From Myxococcus stipitatus (GTDB lineage Bacteria; Myxococcota; Myxococcia; Myxococcales; Myxococcaceae), in contig NZ_CP147913.1 of the NCBI RefSeq assembly GCF_037414475.1, positions 2,294,001 through 2,358,000 on the forward strand: 64,000 bases of DNA. Reading direction: 5' to 3'. The number at the start of each line of letters is the position of its first letter. The first letter of the stretch is position 1. The notes beneath the pieces were generated by a model. It was given only the letters and a program-made list of their open reading frames with translations. It ran no database searches and was not told where the DNA came from. Positions 38,452-49,121 of this stretch are shown here, piece after piece. The translations under genes and the position numbers were made by a program.

Positions 38452-40062
38452 ATGCGCCCGTTCAAGACGCTCCAGAAGCTGTACGACGAGGAAAGCCAGG
38501 TCGTCATCACCGAGAAGGGCAGCCCCCCGCGCGCCCTCTTCTACGGCGAGGGCTTCCTCCAGGAAGACCTGCCCGTGGGCACCCGGGTCATCTTCCCCCG
38601 GTCTCCCATGGCCGGCGTGCCCAACGTCAAGGCCGCCATCCGCTGGGCCATCAACCACCCGGAGGGCATGGACCCGCTGCACGCCCTGCTCAAGCCCGGC
38701 ATGCGCCTGACGTGTGTCATCGACGACATCAGCGTGCCCCTGCCCCCCATGGTGACGCCCGACGTGCGTCAGTCCATCCTGGAGGTGGTGCTGGAGCTGG
38801 CCGCCGACAGCGGCGTGGATGACGTGCACCTGGTCATCGCCAACGCGCTGCACCGCCGCATGACCGAGGCGGAGATGCGGCGCATGGTGGGGCCGAAGAT
38901 TTTCGACGCCTACTACCCGGACCGCTACTACAACCACGACGCGGAGGACCCGGACGGCATCGTCGCCCTGGAGCGCACCGCGCACGGCGAAGAGGTCTCC
39001 GTCAACCGCCGCGTCGCGGAGAGCGACCTCATCATCTACGTGAACGTGAACTTCGTGCCCATGAACGGCGGGCACAAGTCCATGGGCACCGGCGTCTCCA
39101 ACTACAAGTCGCTGCGGCACCACCACAATCCGAAGACCATCCGCGATTCGGACAGCTACATGGAGCCGAAGACCAGCGCGCTCTACCGCAGCAACGAGCG
39201 CATTGGCCGCAACATCGACAAGCACCTGAAGGTCTTCCACATCGAGACCACGCTGAACAACCGCATGTTCGGCGCGCCCGTGGACTTCCTCGCCAAGAAG
39301 GAAGAGGACTACACGGAGGCGGACCGGCTGAAGTTCCAGGCCATGCGCTACACGCTGTCCAAGCTGCCCCGGGCGGCGGCGCGCAAGGTGCTCAACGCCA
39401 TCCCCGCGCCCTATGACGTCACGGGCGTGTACGCCGGCGCCACCGAGCCCACCCACGCCAAGACGCTGGAGACCAGCTGGAAGCAGTACTCGGTGCCGGT
39501 GGAGGGGCAGAGCGACATCGTCATCTTCCCCATCCCGTTCATCTCGCCGTACAGCGTCAACTCCATCCTCAACCCGCTGCTCGTGCAGGTGATGGGGCTG
39601 GGCTACTTCTTCAACCTCAACCGCGGCGTGCCGCTGGTGAAGAAGGGCGGCGTGCTCATCCTGCTGCATCCGGCCTACGACGAGTTCGACCCGGAGCACC
39701 ACCCCAGCTACATCGAGTTCTTCCACCGGCTCTTGCCGGAGACGCGCGACTCCATGAAGCTGGAGCACAAGTACGAGAAGGAGTTCGCGGAGAACCCCAG
39801 CTACGTGCACCTGTACCGCAAGAACAACGCCTACCACGGCGTGCACCCGTTCTACATGTGGTACTGGGGCGAGAATGGCCGCCAGCACGTGGGCAAGGTC
39901 ATCGTCGCGGGCGCGGAGAACAACCACGTGCCGGCGCTGCTCGGCTGGGACCGCACCGACACGCTGACGGAGGCCATCGAGGAGGCGCGCGGCTTCATGG
40001 GGCGCTCGGCCACCATCAGCCTCTTGCGCATCGCTCCCACGGTGATGGTGGACGTGAAGTGA
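38452..40062 (+). CDS. LarA-like protein (nickel-pincer racemase family, DUF2088)
   Basis: A 536-residue relative of lactate racemase LarA. Three LarA motifs are visible: DDISVPLP (residues 91-98, for DD/H-RPxP), NALHRRMT (131-138, for TGxHRPMT) and GGHKSMGTG (206-214), where K209 corresponds to the lysine that holds the nickel pincer cofactor. Several usual arginines differ, so the substrate is not lactate with any certainty. It sits 8 bp before the multidomain reductase gene, and a role in the lipid pathway is inferred from the operon. No larB, larC or larE cofactor genes are in the window. Confidence 0.82.
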   Translation: MRPFKTLQKLYDEESQVVITEKGSPPRALFYGEGFLQEDLPVGTRVIFPRSPMAGVPNVKAAIRWAINHPEGMDPLHALLKPGMRLTCVIDDISVPLPPMVTPDVRQSILEVVLELAADSGVDDVHLVIANALHRRMTEAEMRRMVGPKIFDAYYPDRYYNHDAEDPDGIVALERTAHGEEVSVNRRVAESDLIIYVNVNFVPMNGGHKSMGTGVSNYKSLRHHHNPKTIRDSDSYMEPKTSALYRSNERIGRNIDKHLKVFHIETTLNNRMFGAPVDFLAKKEEDYTEADRLKFQAMRYTLSKLPRAAARKVLNAIPAPYDVTGVYAGATEPTHAKTLETSWKQYSVPVEGQSDIVIFPIPFISPYSVNSILNPLLVQVMGLGYFFNLNRGVPLVKKGGVLILLHPAYDEFDPEHHPSYIEFFHRLLPETRDSMKLEHKYEKEFAENPSYVHLYRKNNAYHGVHPFYMWYWGENGRQHVGKVIVAGAENNHVPALLGWDRTDTLTEAIEEARGFMGRSATISLLRIAPTVMVDVK

Positions 40063-40070
40063 GGACGGAC

Positions 40071-43000
40071 ATGTCGCTGCCCCCCGAGCTGAACGTCTCC
40101 CAGGTCTTCTCCGGCAAGCGCGTGTTGTTCGCCGGCGCCACGGGTTTCGTGGGCAAGGTGACGCTGTCCATGCTGCTGCACCGCTACGGGCAGGAGCTGG
40201 AGCGCGTGTACGTGCTCGTCCGCAAGGGCAGCGCGGCCTCCGCCGAGCGGCGCTTCTTCGACAAGGTGGCCACGAGCGAGCCCTTCCAGCCGCTGCGCGA
40301 CACCTATGGCGAGGACGGCGCGCTGGAGTTCCTGCGCGGCAAGTGCGAGGTGCTGGACGGCGACATCACCGACCCGTGGGTGGGGCTGGAAGAGTCGCGG
40401 GTGGCGGAGCTCACCGGCAAGGTGCACGCCTTCATCAACTGCGCGGGCCTGGTGTCCTTCAACCCGTCGCTGGAGGTGGGGCTCAACGTCAATACCCACG
40501 GCGTGAAGTTCGCGGTGGAGCTGGCGCTGCGCTGGGGCGTGCCGCTCATCCACATGTCCACGTCCTTCGTGGCGGGCAACCGCAGCGGGCTCGTCTTCGA
40601 GGACGAGGAGGTCCGGGGCTACTTCCCCCGCAAGGACCAGCTGGACGGGCGCGACTTCAGCCTGGAGCAGGAGCTCAAGGACGCCGAGCGCATCGTGGCG
40701 CGGCTGCGCGAGCAGGCCGATGACCGGGCGCTGACGTCCACCTTCCGCAAGAAGGCGCTGGACCGGCTGGCCGAGGAAGGCCGCGACATCAACGACGAGA
40801 AGACGCTGCGGCTGGCGGTGGGCCGCGAGCGCAAGTTGTGGCTGAGCGGAGAGCTGGTGCGCGCGGGCATGGAGCGCGCGGCGCACTGGGGCTGGCCCAA
40901 CACGTACACGTACACCAAGTCGCTGGGTGAGCAGGTCATGGCGGGCACGCCGGGCCTGCGCTACTCCATCGTCCGGCCCTCCATCGTGGAGAGCGCGAAG
41001 CACTACCCGTTCCCGGGTTGGAACGAGGGCTTCACCACCTCCGCCCCGCTGGCCTTCGCGGGCATCAAGGGCCCCGGTGGCATCCCCGCGGGCGAGAACA
41101 CCATCCTGGACATCATCCCGGTGGACCAGGTGGCCGGCGCGACCATCGGCATCACCGCGCACGCCATGCAGGTGGAGGAGCGGCGCGTCTACCAGCTCGC
41201 CTCCGGCGACGTGAATCCGTTCTACGCCAGCCGCTCCGTGGAGCTCGTCGGCCTGTACCGGCGGCGCTACTACCGCAACCGTGAGACGGGCAACAAGGTG
41301 CTCAACCACCTGCGCTCGAGGCTGGAGCCGCAGCCGGTCAGCAAGCGCGAGTTCGAGTGGTTCAGCGCGCCCATGCTCGTCAAGGGCGCCCGCTTCCTGA
41401 AGAAGACCATCGACGAGGTGCGTCCCGCGTGGGGCGCGCCCGCGGTGCAGGCCATGTTGGACAAGGCCAAGGTCTCGCTCGACGAGGTGGAGGAGAGCAA
41501 CATCAGCCTCATCGGGCTGACGGAGCTGTTCCTCCCCTTCCTCTACGAGAACCGCTACGTCTTCCGCTGTGACAACACGCGCTCGGTCTATGAGCGCATG
41601 GCGCACTCGGACCGGCTGAAGATTCCGTGGGACCCGGAGCGCATCGACTGGCGTGCGTACTTCATGGAGACGCACCTGCCGGGCCTGGAGAAGTGGGTGT
41701 TCCCCGGCCTGGAGGAGGAGCGCGAGAAGCGCACCGTCATCCCCGCGAACAGGGACCTGCTGGAGATGTTCGAGGCCACCGTGCACGCCTATCGGCACCG
41801 GGTGGCCTTCCGCATGGTGGCGGGCGAGAAGGAGGAGCGCTTCACCTTCGGCGAGGTGCACCGCTACGCCGCACGCGTGGGCAGCTTCCTGTTGCGCGCG
41901 GGCCTGAAGCCCGGAGAGCGGGTGCTGCTGGTGTCGGAGAACCGGCCCGAGTGGGGCACGTGTTTCTTCGGCATCCTGCGCGCGGGCGGGACGATGGTCC
42001 CGGTGGACCCCGGCCTGACCGAGGCGGAAGTCATCAACATCGCGAAGCGGGCGCAGGCGCGCGTGTGCCTGTTCTCCGAGGAGGCGGCGAAGGACTTCCC
42101 GGGCCTCTTGGACGCGCTGGGCAGTGACGTCGTCATCGCCAGCCTCGCCGAGGCCATGACGGGTGACCCGGCGGCCAAGGACGACCGGATTGGTCCGGTG
42201 CGCAAGTCCGCGTCGCCGGATGACCTGGCGAGCCTCATCTTCACGTCCGGCACGACGGGCACGCCCAAGGGCGTGATGCTCACCCACCGCAACTTCGCCT
42301 CGCTGGTGGCGAAGCTGGCCGGGGTGTTCGACGTCGGCGTGGGCGACGGCGTGTTGTCCGTGCTGCCCCTGCACCACACGTTCGAGTTCTCCGCGGGCTT
42401 CCTCACCCCGTTCTCGCGCGGCGCGGAAATCACCTACATCGACGAGCTCACGTCGGACCGGCTGGGCGAGGTCTTCGAGACGGGCCGCATCAGCGCGATG
42501 ATTGGTGTGCCCGCGCTGTGGCAGCTGTTGCACCGCAAGCTGACGCAGGAGTTCTCCAGCCGTCCGCCCATCATCGAGCAGGGCATCAAGGCGCTGATGG
42601 CCACGCACGGGGAGCTGCGCAACCGGGCCAACGTCAACCTGGGCAAGCTCCTGTTCTGGCCGGTGCACCGCAAGTTCGGCGGGCGGCTCAAGGTGCTGGT
42701 GTCGGGTGGCTCCGCGCTGCCCGAGGAAGTGAACAAGGCCTTCCACGAGCTGGGCTTCAACATCACGGAGGGCTACGGCCTGACGGAAGCCGCGCCGGTG
42801 CTCGCCGTCGCGGAGCCGGGCAACAAGCGCACGCCAGGCTCGGTGGGCAAGCCGCTCACGGGCATCGAGGTGCGCATCCTCAACCCGGACAACGACGGCA
42901 TTGGCGAGGTGCTGGCCAAGGGTCCCAACGTCATGGCGGGCTACTTTGGCGACAGCGACGCCACGCAGGCGGTGTTGCGCGAGGGCTGGCTGCACACCGG

Positions 43001-44477
43001 CGACCTGGGCCGCGTGGACGCGGAGGGCCGGCTGTTCCTCGTCGGCCGCGCCAAGGACGTCATCATCGACCACAACGGGAAGAACATCTACCCGGACGAG
43101 CTCGAGGAGCTGTACCAGGAGCACGCGCACATCAAGGAGCTGTCCATCGTCGGCCTTCCGGACGACGCGGGCGGCGAGAAGGTGGCGTGCCTGTGTGTCC
43201 CTGACTACCGGGACCGCCCCCGCGAGGAGGTCCGCCGCGAGTTGGAGGAGCACTTCCGCAAGACGGGCGCCGGCATGTCCCACTACCGGCGCGTGAAGGT
43301 GCTGCGCTTCTGGGATGGGGAGCTGGCGCGCACGTCCACGCGCAAGGTGAAGCGCAAGCTGGTGGTGGAGGAGCTGCAGCGGCTGGAGCGCATGGCCGCG
43401 AGCACCAGCAAGGCGCGCGAGAAGGTCTCCCTGGCGGCGGGAGGCGCGGCGGACTGGCTCTTCCCGCTCATCGCCGAGGTGTGCCACCGGCCGCTGGCGG
43501 AGGTGCGTCCGGAGACGAACCTCGCCGGGGATTTGGGCTTCGACTCGCTGATGCTCACGGAGCTGTCCTCCGCGCTGGAGGCCGCGGGAGTGCCGTTGCC
43601 CGCCATCGAGGATTTGACGCAGGTGCAGACGGTGGATGACCTGCGCAAGGTGGTGATGGCCTCGGGCCGCCGGCCTTCCGCGGAGACGCGGGCCAAGGAC
43701 ATCTCCAAGCAGAACGTGAAGGCGGAGGAGGTGGAGATTCCGGTGCCGGAGGTCGTGGCGGACGTGGGCCGGCAGCTCCTGAACTTCGGCCAGAAGGTCC
43801 TCTACGGCGGCGTGTTCGACGTGAAGGTGACGGGCCGTCCCTTCATTCCGCAGAACCGCAACTTCCTGGTCATCGCCAACCACGCCAGCCACCTGGACGC
43901 GGGGTTGGTGCGCGTGGTGCTCGAGGAGCAGGGCGAGCGGCTCATCTCGCTGGCCGCGCGCGACTACTTCTTCGACACGCCGCTCAAGCGCGCGTGGTTC
44001 GAGAACTTCACCAACCTCGTCCCCATCGAACGGCATGGCTCGCTGCGCGAGTCGCTGCGTCAGGCGGGCGAGGCGCTGCGCCAGGGCTTCAACGTCCTCA
44101 TCTTCCCGGAGGGCACGCGTTCGCCCACCGGTGAGCTGCAGGAGTTCAAGTCCACGCTGGGTTATCTGGCGCTCACGTACCGGGTGGACGTGTTGCCGCT
44201 CTACATCCACGGCGCCTTCGAGGCGCTGCCCAAGGGCAGCGTGTTCCCCAAGTCGAAGGACCTCAAGGTGAGCATCGGCCCCGCGCTCGGGCACGAGGCC
44301 CTTCGCGCGCGCACGCAGGGCATGGCGCGCTCGGAGAGCTACCGCTACGCCACGCGCATCGCCGAGGACGCGGTGCGCGAATTGCGCGACGGCCGCGTGC
44401 TTCACCTGGGCGGGCCGCCGTCGGTGGACGTCAGCGTCATGCCTCAGCACAACCCCTCGGGAGGGTCTCAGTCGTGA
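40071..44477 (+). CDS. elbD: Multidomain fatty acyl reductase / AMP-ligase / ACP / acyltransferase (ElbD-like)
   Basis: A 1468-residue protein. Residues about 10-380 are an NAD-binding fatty acyl reductase (GKRVLFAGATGFVGK; active site near YTYTKSLGE, about 280). A FAR C-terminal domain follows near 525 (RIDWRAYFMETHLPG). An AMP-ligase lies at about 565-1080 (FTSGTTGTPKGVMLTH at about 723). A carrier domain has the phosphopantetheine serine near 1158 (LGFDSLM). A PlsC acyltransferase has NHASHLD near 1270 and FPEGTRS near 1345. This order and the neighbours fit ElbD, the multifunctional enzyme of myxobacterial ether-lipid synthesis reported in M. xanthus and Stigmatella. I infer alkyl or ether-lipid precursor synthesis. 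The next gene overlaps the stop (GTGA). Confidence 0.9.
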   Translation: MSLPPELNVSQVFSGKRVLFAGATGFVGKVTLSMLLHRYGQELERVYVLVRKGSAASAERRFFDKVATSEPFQPLRDTYGEDGALEFLRGKCEVLDGDITDPWVGLEESRVAELTGKVHAFINCAGLVSFNPSLEVGLNVNTHGVKFAVELALRWGVPLIHMSTSFVAGNRSGLVFEDEEVRGYFPRKDQLDGRDFSLEQELKDAERIVARLREQADDRALTSTFRKKALDRLAEEGRDINDEKTLRLAVGRERKLWLSGELVRAGMERAAHWGWPNTYTYTKSLGEQVMAGTPGLRYSIVRPSIVESAKHYPFPGWNEGFTTSAPLAFAGIKGPGGIPAGENTILDIIPVDQVAGATIGITAHAMQVEERRVYQLASGDVNPFYASRSVELVGLYRRRYYRNRETGNKVLNHLRSRLEPQPVSKREFEWFSAPMLVKGARFLKKTIDEVRPAWGAPAVQAMLDKAKVSLDEVEESNISLIGLTELFLPFLYENRYVFRCDNTRSVYERMAHSDRLKIPWDPERIDWRAYFMETHLPGLEKWVFPGLEEEREKRTVIPANRDLLEMFEATVHAYRHRVAFRMVAGEKEERFTFGEVHRYAARVGSFLLRAGLKPGERVLLVSENRPEWGTCFFGILRAGGTMVPVDPGLTEAEVINIAKRAQARVCLFSEEAAKDFPGLLDALGSDVVIASLAEAMTGDPAAKDDRIGPVRKSASPDDLASLIFTSGTTGTPKGVMLTHRNFASLVAKLAGVFDVGVGDGVLSVLPLHHTFEFSAGFLTPFSRGAEITYIDELTSDRLGEVFETGRISAMIGVPALWQLLHRKLTQEFSSRPPIIEQGIKALMATHGELRNRANVNLGKLLFWPVHRKFGGRLKVLVSGGSALPEEVNKAFHELGFNITEGYGLTEAAPVLAVAEPGNKRTPGSVGKPLTGIEVRILNPDNDGIGEVLAKGPNVMAGYFGDSDATQAVLREGWLHTGDLGRVDAEGRLFLVGRAKDVIIDHNGKNIYPDELEELYQEHAHIKELSIVGLPDDAGGEKVACLCVPDYRDRPREEVRRELEEHFRKTGAGMSHYRRVKVLRFWDGELARTSTRKVKRKLVVEELQRLERMAASTSKAREKVSLAAGGAADWLFPLIAEVCHRPLAEVRPETNLAGDLGFDSLMLTELSSALEAAGVPLPAIEDLTQVQTVDDLRKVVMASGRRPSAETRAKDISKQNVKAEEVEIPVPEVVADVGRQLLNFGQKVLYGGVFDVKVTGRPFIPQNRNFLVIANHASHLDAGLVRVVLEEQGERLISLAARDYFFDTPLKRAWFENFTNLVPIERHGSLRESLRQAGEALRQGFNVLIFPEGTRSPTGELQEFKSTLGYLALTYRVDVLPLYIHGAFEALPKGSVFPKSKDLKVSIGPALGHEALRARTQGMARSESYRYATRIAEDAVRELRDGRVLHLGGPPSVDVSVMPQHNPSGGSQS

Positions 44478-45502
44478 AGCTGCTGGTGACGGGAGGCACG
44501 GGGTTCCTGGGCACGCATCTGGTGCCCAAGCTGGTGGCGGCCGGGCACACGGTGCGCCTCATCGGCCGCACGCGTCCGACGGGCCCCGCCTACGCGGGCA
44601 CGGAGTACGTCGCGGGCGACCTGAAGGACCGGGACGCGGTGCGCCGCTCGCTCGAGGGAGTGGAGGGCGTCTATCACCTGGCGGGGCTCGTCTCCTTCCA
44701 GCCCAAGGACGGGCGGAAGATGTTCGAGCTGCACGTGGACTGCACGCGGGAGCTCCTGCGCGACGTGCGCGAGGCGGGTGTCCGGCGCGTCGTGCTGGCC
44801 TCCACTTCCGGCACCACGGCGGTGTCGAAGGACAAGGCCGTGCTGGACGAGTCCGCGGACTATCCGCTGTCCGTGGTGTCCCGCTGGCCGTACTACCTCT
44901 CGAAAATCTACGAGGAGAAGCTGTCGCTGGAGTACTGCCGCAAGCACTCCATCCCGCTCGTCGTGCTCAACCCGAGCCTGCTCATGGGCCCGGGGGATGA
45001 CCGGCTGTCCTCCACGTGGACGGTGGTGAAGTTCATCAACCGGGAGATTCCCGCGATGCCGGGTGGCGGCATGTCCTTCGTGGACGTGCGCGACGCGGCG
45101 GACGCGTTCCACAGCGCGCTCACGCGGGGCGAGGTGTACGGGCGCCACCTGATGGGCGTGAACATGACGATGACGGAGTTCTTCCATCGGCTCGAGCGCC
45201 TCACGGGTGTCGCGGCGCCGCGGCTCAAGCTGCCCTCCCAGGTGAACATCCTGGGCGGTCACCTGCTGGAGCGCTGGGCGAAGCTGCGGGGCACTCCCGC
45301 GCCGTTGGACCCGCAGGAAGTGGAGATTGGCGAGCACTACTTCTGGTTGGACTCCGCCAAGGCCGAGGCCGAGTTGGGCTTCCGCGCGCGCGATGTCCAG
45401 GAGACGCTGGCCGACACGGTGAAGCACATCTACGCGAAGCTGCCGCCGGGGAGCCTGCCTGGAACGAAGGGCCGGCTCGGGGACCTGCGCGAGGGCACCT
45501 GA
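44474..45502 (+). CDS. NAD-dependent epimerase/dehydratase of the ether-lipid operon
   Basis: A 342-residue extended SDR. NAD(P) binding is VTGGTGFLGTHLVPKL. GVYHLAGLVSF and the active-site region RWPYYLSKIYEEKLS (YxxxK: Y-L-S-K with preceding Y) follow. It is related to dihydroflavonol-4-reductase and sterol dehydrogenase types. The GTG start overlaps the upstream stop codon by 4 bp, so it is translated with the multidomain enzyme, and likely carries out a redox or isomerisation step on the alkyl or ether lipid. It would be the elbE position if the locus is as in M. xanthus. Confidence 0.88.
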   Translation: MKLLVTGGTGFLGTHLVPKLVAAGHTVRLIGRTRPTGPAYAGTEYVAGDLKDRDAVRRSLEGVEGVYHLAGLVSFQPKDGRKMFELHVDCTRELLRDVREAGVRRVVLASTSGTTAVSKDKAVLDESADYPLSVVSRWPYYLSKIYEEKLSLEYCRKHSIPLVVLNPSLLMGPGDDRLSSTWTVVKFINREIPAMPGGGMSFVDVRDAADAFHSALTRGEVYGRHLMGVNMTMTEFFHRLERLTGVAAPRLKLPSQVNILGGHLLERWAKLRGTPAPLDPQEVEIGEHYFWLDSAKAEAELGFRARDVQETLADTVKHIYAKLPPGSLPGTKGRLGDLREGT

Positions 45503-45523
45503 CGGATGCGCGGGTGGGCCGGA

Positions 45524-45679
45524 CTACCGGCCCACCGTCCGCCGGGCGCGTTCAACCAGAGGGCTGGCCCAGGGCTCGGAGCGGTGGCTCCAGACCCACG
45601 CGGCGCCCAGGAAGCTCAGGCCCAGCAGCACGAGCATGAGTCGCGCGAGCACGGAGGGCCCGGCCGCATCCTGCGACAT
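45524..45679 (-). CDS. 51-residue membrane microprotein
   Basis: A short frame begins with ATG 45679, 2 bp after the stop of the FHA-GGDEF gene, and encodes one hydrophobic segment (VLARLMLVLLGLSFLGAAWVW) followed by a basic tail ending ERARRTVGR. Spacing suggests translational coupling with the diguanylate cyclase-like protein. No family is recognised. Because it is small, confidence comes from the tight spacing and clear hydrophobic segment. Confidence 0.6.
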   Translation of the reverse strand: MSQDAAGPSVLARLMLVLLGLSFLGAAWVWSHRSEPWASPLVERARRTVGR

Positions 45680-45681
45680 GA

Positions 45682-46563
<882 letters not shown>

Positions 46564-46791
46564 CACCCACGAGGCTAGCACGACCCCGTTTTCGGAAGCC
46601 AAGCAACCCCTGCAGGAACCGAGCTTCCCGGCACACCCGGTCCCCCTCGGAAGGCGCCCATGTCCCACATCCGGCGAGTCCCTTGAGGTGGGGAGGACCT
46701 GGCGGGCGCGGTTGGGCACTCAACGAAGGCAGCGGGGCGGGCCTCGGCGGCCTTGTGGGGTGAGACTGTCGGACTAACGTCCGCAGGTTCT

Positions 46792-48021
46792 ATGTCCAAG
46801 GTCCTGGCGATGATTCTTGCGGGAGGCGCGGGCACGCGCCTGGAGCCGCTCACGCGCGAGCGGGCCAAGCCCGCCGTCCCCTTCGGGGGGCGCTATCGCA
46901 TCATCGATTTCGCCCTCTCCAACTTCACCAATTCGGGGGTGTACCGGGTCAAGGTGCTGACCCAGTACAAGAGCGACTCGCTCAACAACCACCTGTCGCG
47001 CGCGTGGCGGATGTCCGCCTTCCTGGGCCACTACGTGGAGGCGGTGCCGGCGCAGATGCGCACGGGGGTGGACTGGTACAAGGGCAGCGCCGACGCCATC
47101 TACCAGAACCTCAACATCATCACCGACGAGGAGCCGGACTTCATCTTCGTCTTCGGCGCGGACCACGTGTACCGGATGGACACGCGGCAGATGCTCGACT
47201 TCCACATGGCCAAGCGCGCGGCGTGCACCGTCGCGGCCATCCCCGTGCCCATCGAGCAAGGGCGCGAGTTCGGCATCATCGACGTGGGGCCGGACGGGCG
47301 CATGCGCCAGTTCCTGGAGAAGCCGAAGAATCCGCCGCCCATGCCGGGCAATCCGAAGATGTGCCTGGCCTCCATGGGCAACTACCTCTTCACCACCGAG
47401 GTGCTGGTGCAGGAGGTGGTGCGCGACGCGGCCAACGAGGCGAGCGCTCACGACTTCGGCAAGTCCATCATCAGCGAGCTGTACAAGAGCTCGCCCGTCT
47501 ACGTGTACGACTTCGCGCAGAACGAGATTGCCGGCCAGGAGCCCAAGGAGCGCGGCTACTGGCGGGACGTGGGGAACATCGACGTGTACTACCAGTCCAA
47601 CATGGAGCTGGTGGAGGTGGACCCCATCTTCAACCTCTACAACGACCGCTGGCCCATCCACACGCAGTCCCACAACTACCCGCCGGCCAAGTTCGTCTTC
47701 GCGGACACGGAGAACGCGCGCGTGGGACATGCAACGGACTCACTGGTGTCCGAGGGTTGCATCATCTCCGGCGGACACGTGAATCGCTCCGTGTTGTCCC
47801 CGAAGGTGCGCGTCAATTCCTATTCGGAGGTGGAGGCGTCCATCCTCTTCGAGAACGTCACCATTGGCCGCCGCAGCCGCATCCGCAAGGCCATCATCGA
47901 CAAGAACGTGGAGATTCCGCCGGGGACGACCATCGGCTACGACCCGGTGGAGGACAAGCGGCGCTTCCACGTGACGCCGGATGGGGTGGTGGTCATCCCC
48001 AAGGGCATGAAGGTCACCTGA
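46792..48021 (+). CDS. glgC: Glucose-1-phosphate adenylyltransferase GlgC
   Basis: A 409-residue enzyme that makes ADP-glucose from glucose-1-phosphate and ATP, the committed step to glycogen. The nucleotidyl motif is [38 protein letters not shown], the catalytic [12 protein letters not shown] and substrate-site FLEKPKNPP follow. The C-terminal left-handed helix (about 290-400) has the usual hexapeptide pattern. ATG 46792 fits. The GNAT gene follows after 7 bp. With glgX and treY in this window, glycogen and trehalose metabolism are clustered within 17 kb. Confidence 0.96.
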   Translation: MSKVLAMILAGGAGTRLEPLTRERAKPAVPFGGRYRIIDFALSNFTNSGVYRVKVLTQYKSDSLNNHLSRAWRMSAFLGHYVEAVPAQMRTGVDWYKGSADAIYQNLNIITDEEPDFIFVFGADHVYRMDTRQMLDFHMAKRAACTVAAIPVPIEQGREFGIIDVGPDGRMRQFLEKPKNPPPMPGNPKMCLASMGNYLFTTEVLVQEVVRDAANEASAHDFGKSIISELYKSSPVYVYDFAQNEIAGQEPKERGYWRDVGNIDVYYQSNMELVEVDPIFNLYNDRWPIHTQSHNYPPAKFVFADTENARVGHATDSLVSEGCIISGGHVNRSVLSPKVRVNSYSEVEASILFENVTIGRRSRIRKAIIDKNVEIPPGTTIGYDPVEDKRRFHVTPDGVVVIPKGMKVT

Positions 48022-48028
48022 GGAGACC

Positions 48029-48562
48029 ATGGGCGCGTCGGGGGGCCTCCATCTCAGGCCAGCGCGCGACTCGGACCGGCGCGCGCTGTGGCGCATCCAC
48101 ACCGAAGCGGTGGAGGCGCTGTGCCGGGGTGTGTATGCCCCCGATGAGCTGAACACCTGGGTGAGCCTGCTCAAGCCGGAGGGCTACCTGCGCCCGGACC
48201 GTCCGCGCACCGTGTTGGTGGCGGAGCGAGGCCGGCGGATGGTGGGCTTCGGCCAGCTCGACTCGCGGCTGGGAGAGCTGGAGGCCCTCTACGTGGTGCC
48301 GGACGAGGTGGGCCGGGGCGTGGGCTCCCAGTTGCTCGCCGCGCTGGAGTCGGTGGCATGGGGAGACGGCACGCCGCTCCTGGGATTGGACGCGAGCCTC
48401 AACGCGGAGAACTTCTACCGCCACCGGGGCTATGTCTCCCTGCATCCAGCCCGGAGGCCTCTGACGGCGCGTGTGCAGCTGGCCTGTGTGCGGATGCAGA
48501 AGCGGCGGCCGGTGACGGCGTCGCGCCAGGAGCCGGCCGCCGGAGCGATGACACCTACCTGA
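48029..48562 (+). CDS. GNAT-family N-acetyltransferase
   Basis: A 177-residue acetyl-CoA transferase. The acetyl-CoA-binding motif is VVPDEVGRGVGSQLLAALES (residues about 93-112), and AENFYRHRGYV is the C-terminal GNAT motif. The acceptor cannot be read from sequence. The last 25 residues are Ala/Arg/Pro-rich. It is translated 7 bp after glgC and overlaps the end of the convergent gene by 8 bp. Confidence 0.87.
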   Translation: MGASGGLHLRPARDSDRRALWRIHTEAVEALCRGVYAPDELNTWVSLLKPEGYLRPDRPRTVLVAERGRRMVGFGQLDSRLGELEALYVVPDEVGRGVGSQLLAALESVAWGDGTPLLGLDASLNAENFYRHRGYVSLHPARRPLTARVQLACVRMQKRRPVTASRQEPAAGAMTPT

Positions 48563-49022
48563 AGGCGGCCTTCACCTCGGGCCTGAAGAGGACGACCAGC
48601 GCCCAGATGCCGATGGGTGCCGCCATGCAGCAGCAGGTGCCATAGCAGGGCACCAGCGACGCGATGGCGCCCGCGATGGCCAGTCCCCGGTGCTTGAGCT
48701 GACGCATGCTCCACGCGCCGGCGAAGACCAGGGCATTGAGCACGACGACCGGGCCGAAAATCATCAGGCGCTTGCCGGTCGAGGCCATGATTTCGACGAG
48801 CTCCCGGTTCTGCTCGAGGGCATTCCGGTAAGGGGCCATGGCGGGGTCGTTGTAGAGCCGGTCCAGGTCATCCGGGCTCACCGTCTGCACGACATATAGA
48901 AGGCCCCAGAGGGCCGTCAGCGCCGAGGCGACCATCAACAGGATGGCCGGCAGCGACACCGCCTCCCGGGGAGGAGTCTGCGGCATTTCATTCCCGGCGG
49001 GCGCTCCGAAGTGGTTCTCCAT
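48555..49022 (-). CDS. Uncharacterised membrane protein
   Basis: A 155-residue protein with four likely membrane segments: LPAILLMVASALTALWGLL, FGPVVVLNALVFAGAW, LAIAGAIASLVP-, and CMAAPIGIWALVVLF. A CYGTCCC cluster sits at the last helix start. Arrangement resembles small DUF4190-type envelope proteins. The GGAGGTGG ribosome site 7 bp upstream of ATG 49022 sets the start (MENHFGAP). Function unknown. Confidence 0.75.
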   Translation of the reverse strand: MENHFGAPAGNEMPQTPPREAVSLPAILLMVASALTALWGLLYVVQTVSPDDLDRLYNDPAMAPYRNALEQNRELVEIMASTGKRLMIFGPVVVLNALVFAGAWSMRQLKHRGLAIAGAIASLVPCYGTCCCMAAPIGIWALVVLFRPEVKAAFR

Positions 49023-49121
49023 GTTTCCACCTCCCATGACAAGCCACCGCGCATTCCAACCAGGGGACGGTGCGCGCACCAAGCAGAATGACGCGGCACC
49101 GTCCTCCAGGTCTCGACTCCC

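Noticed and set aside
39852..44450. A 1532-codon open frame on the minus strand
   Set aside because: It is antisense to the multidomain enzyme, has Arg/His/Leu-rich low-complexity sequence and no domain. Long shadow frames are expected at this GC content.
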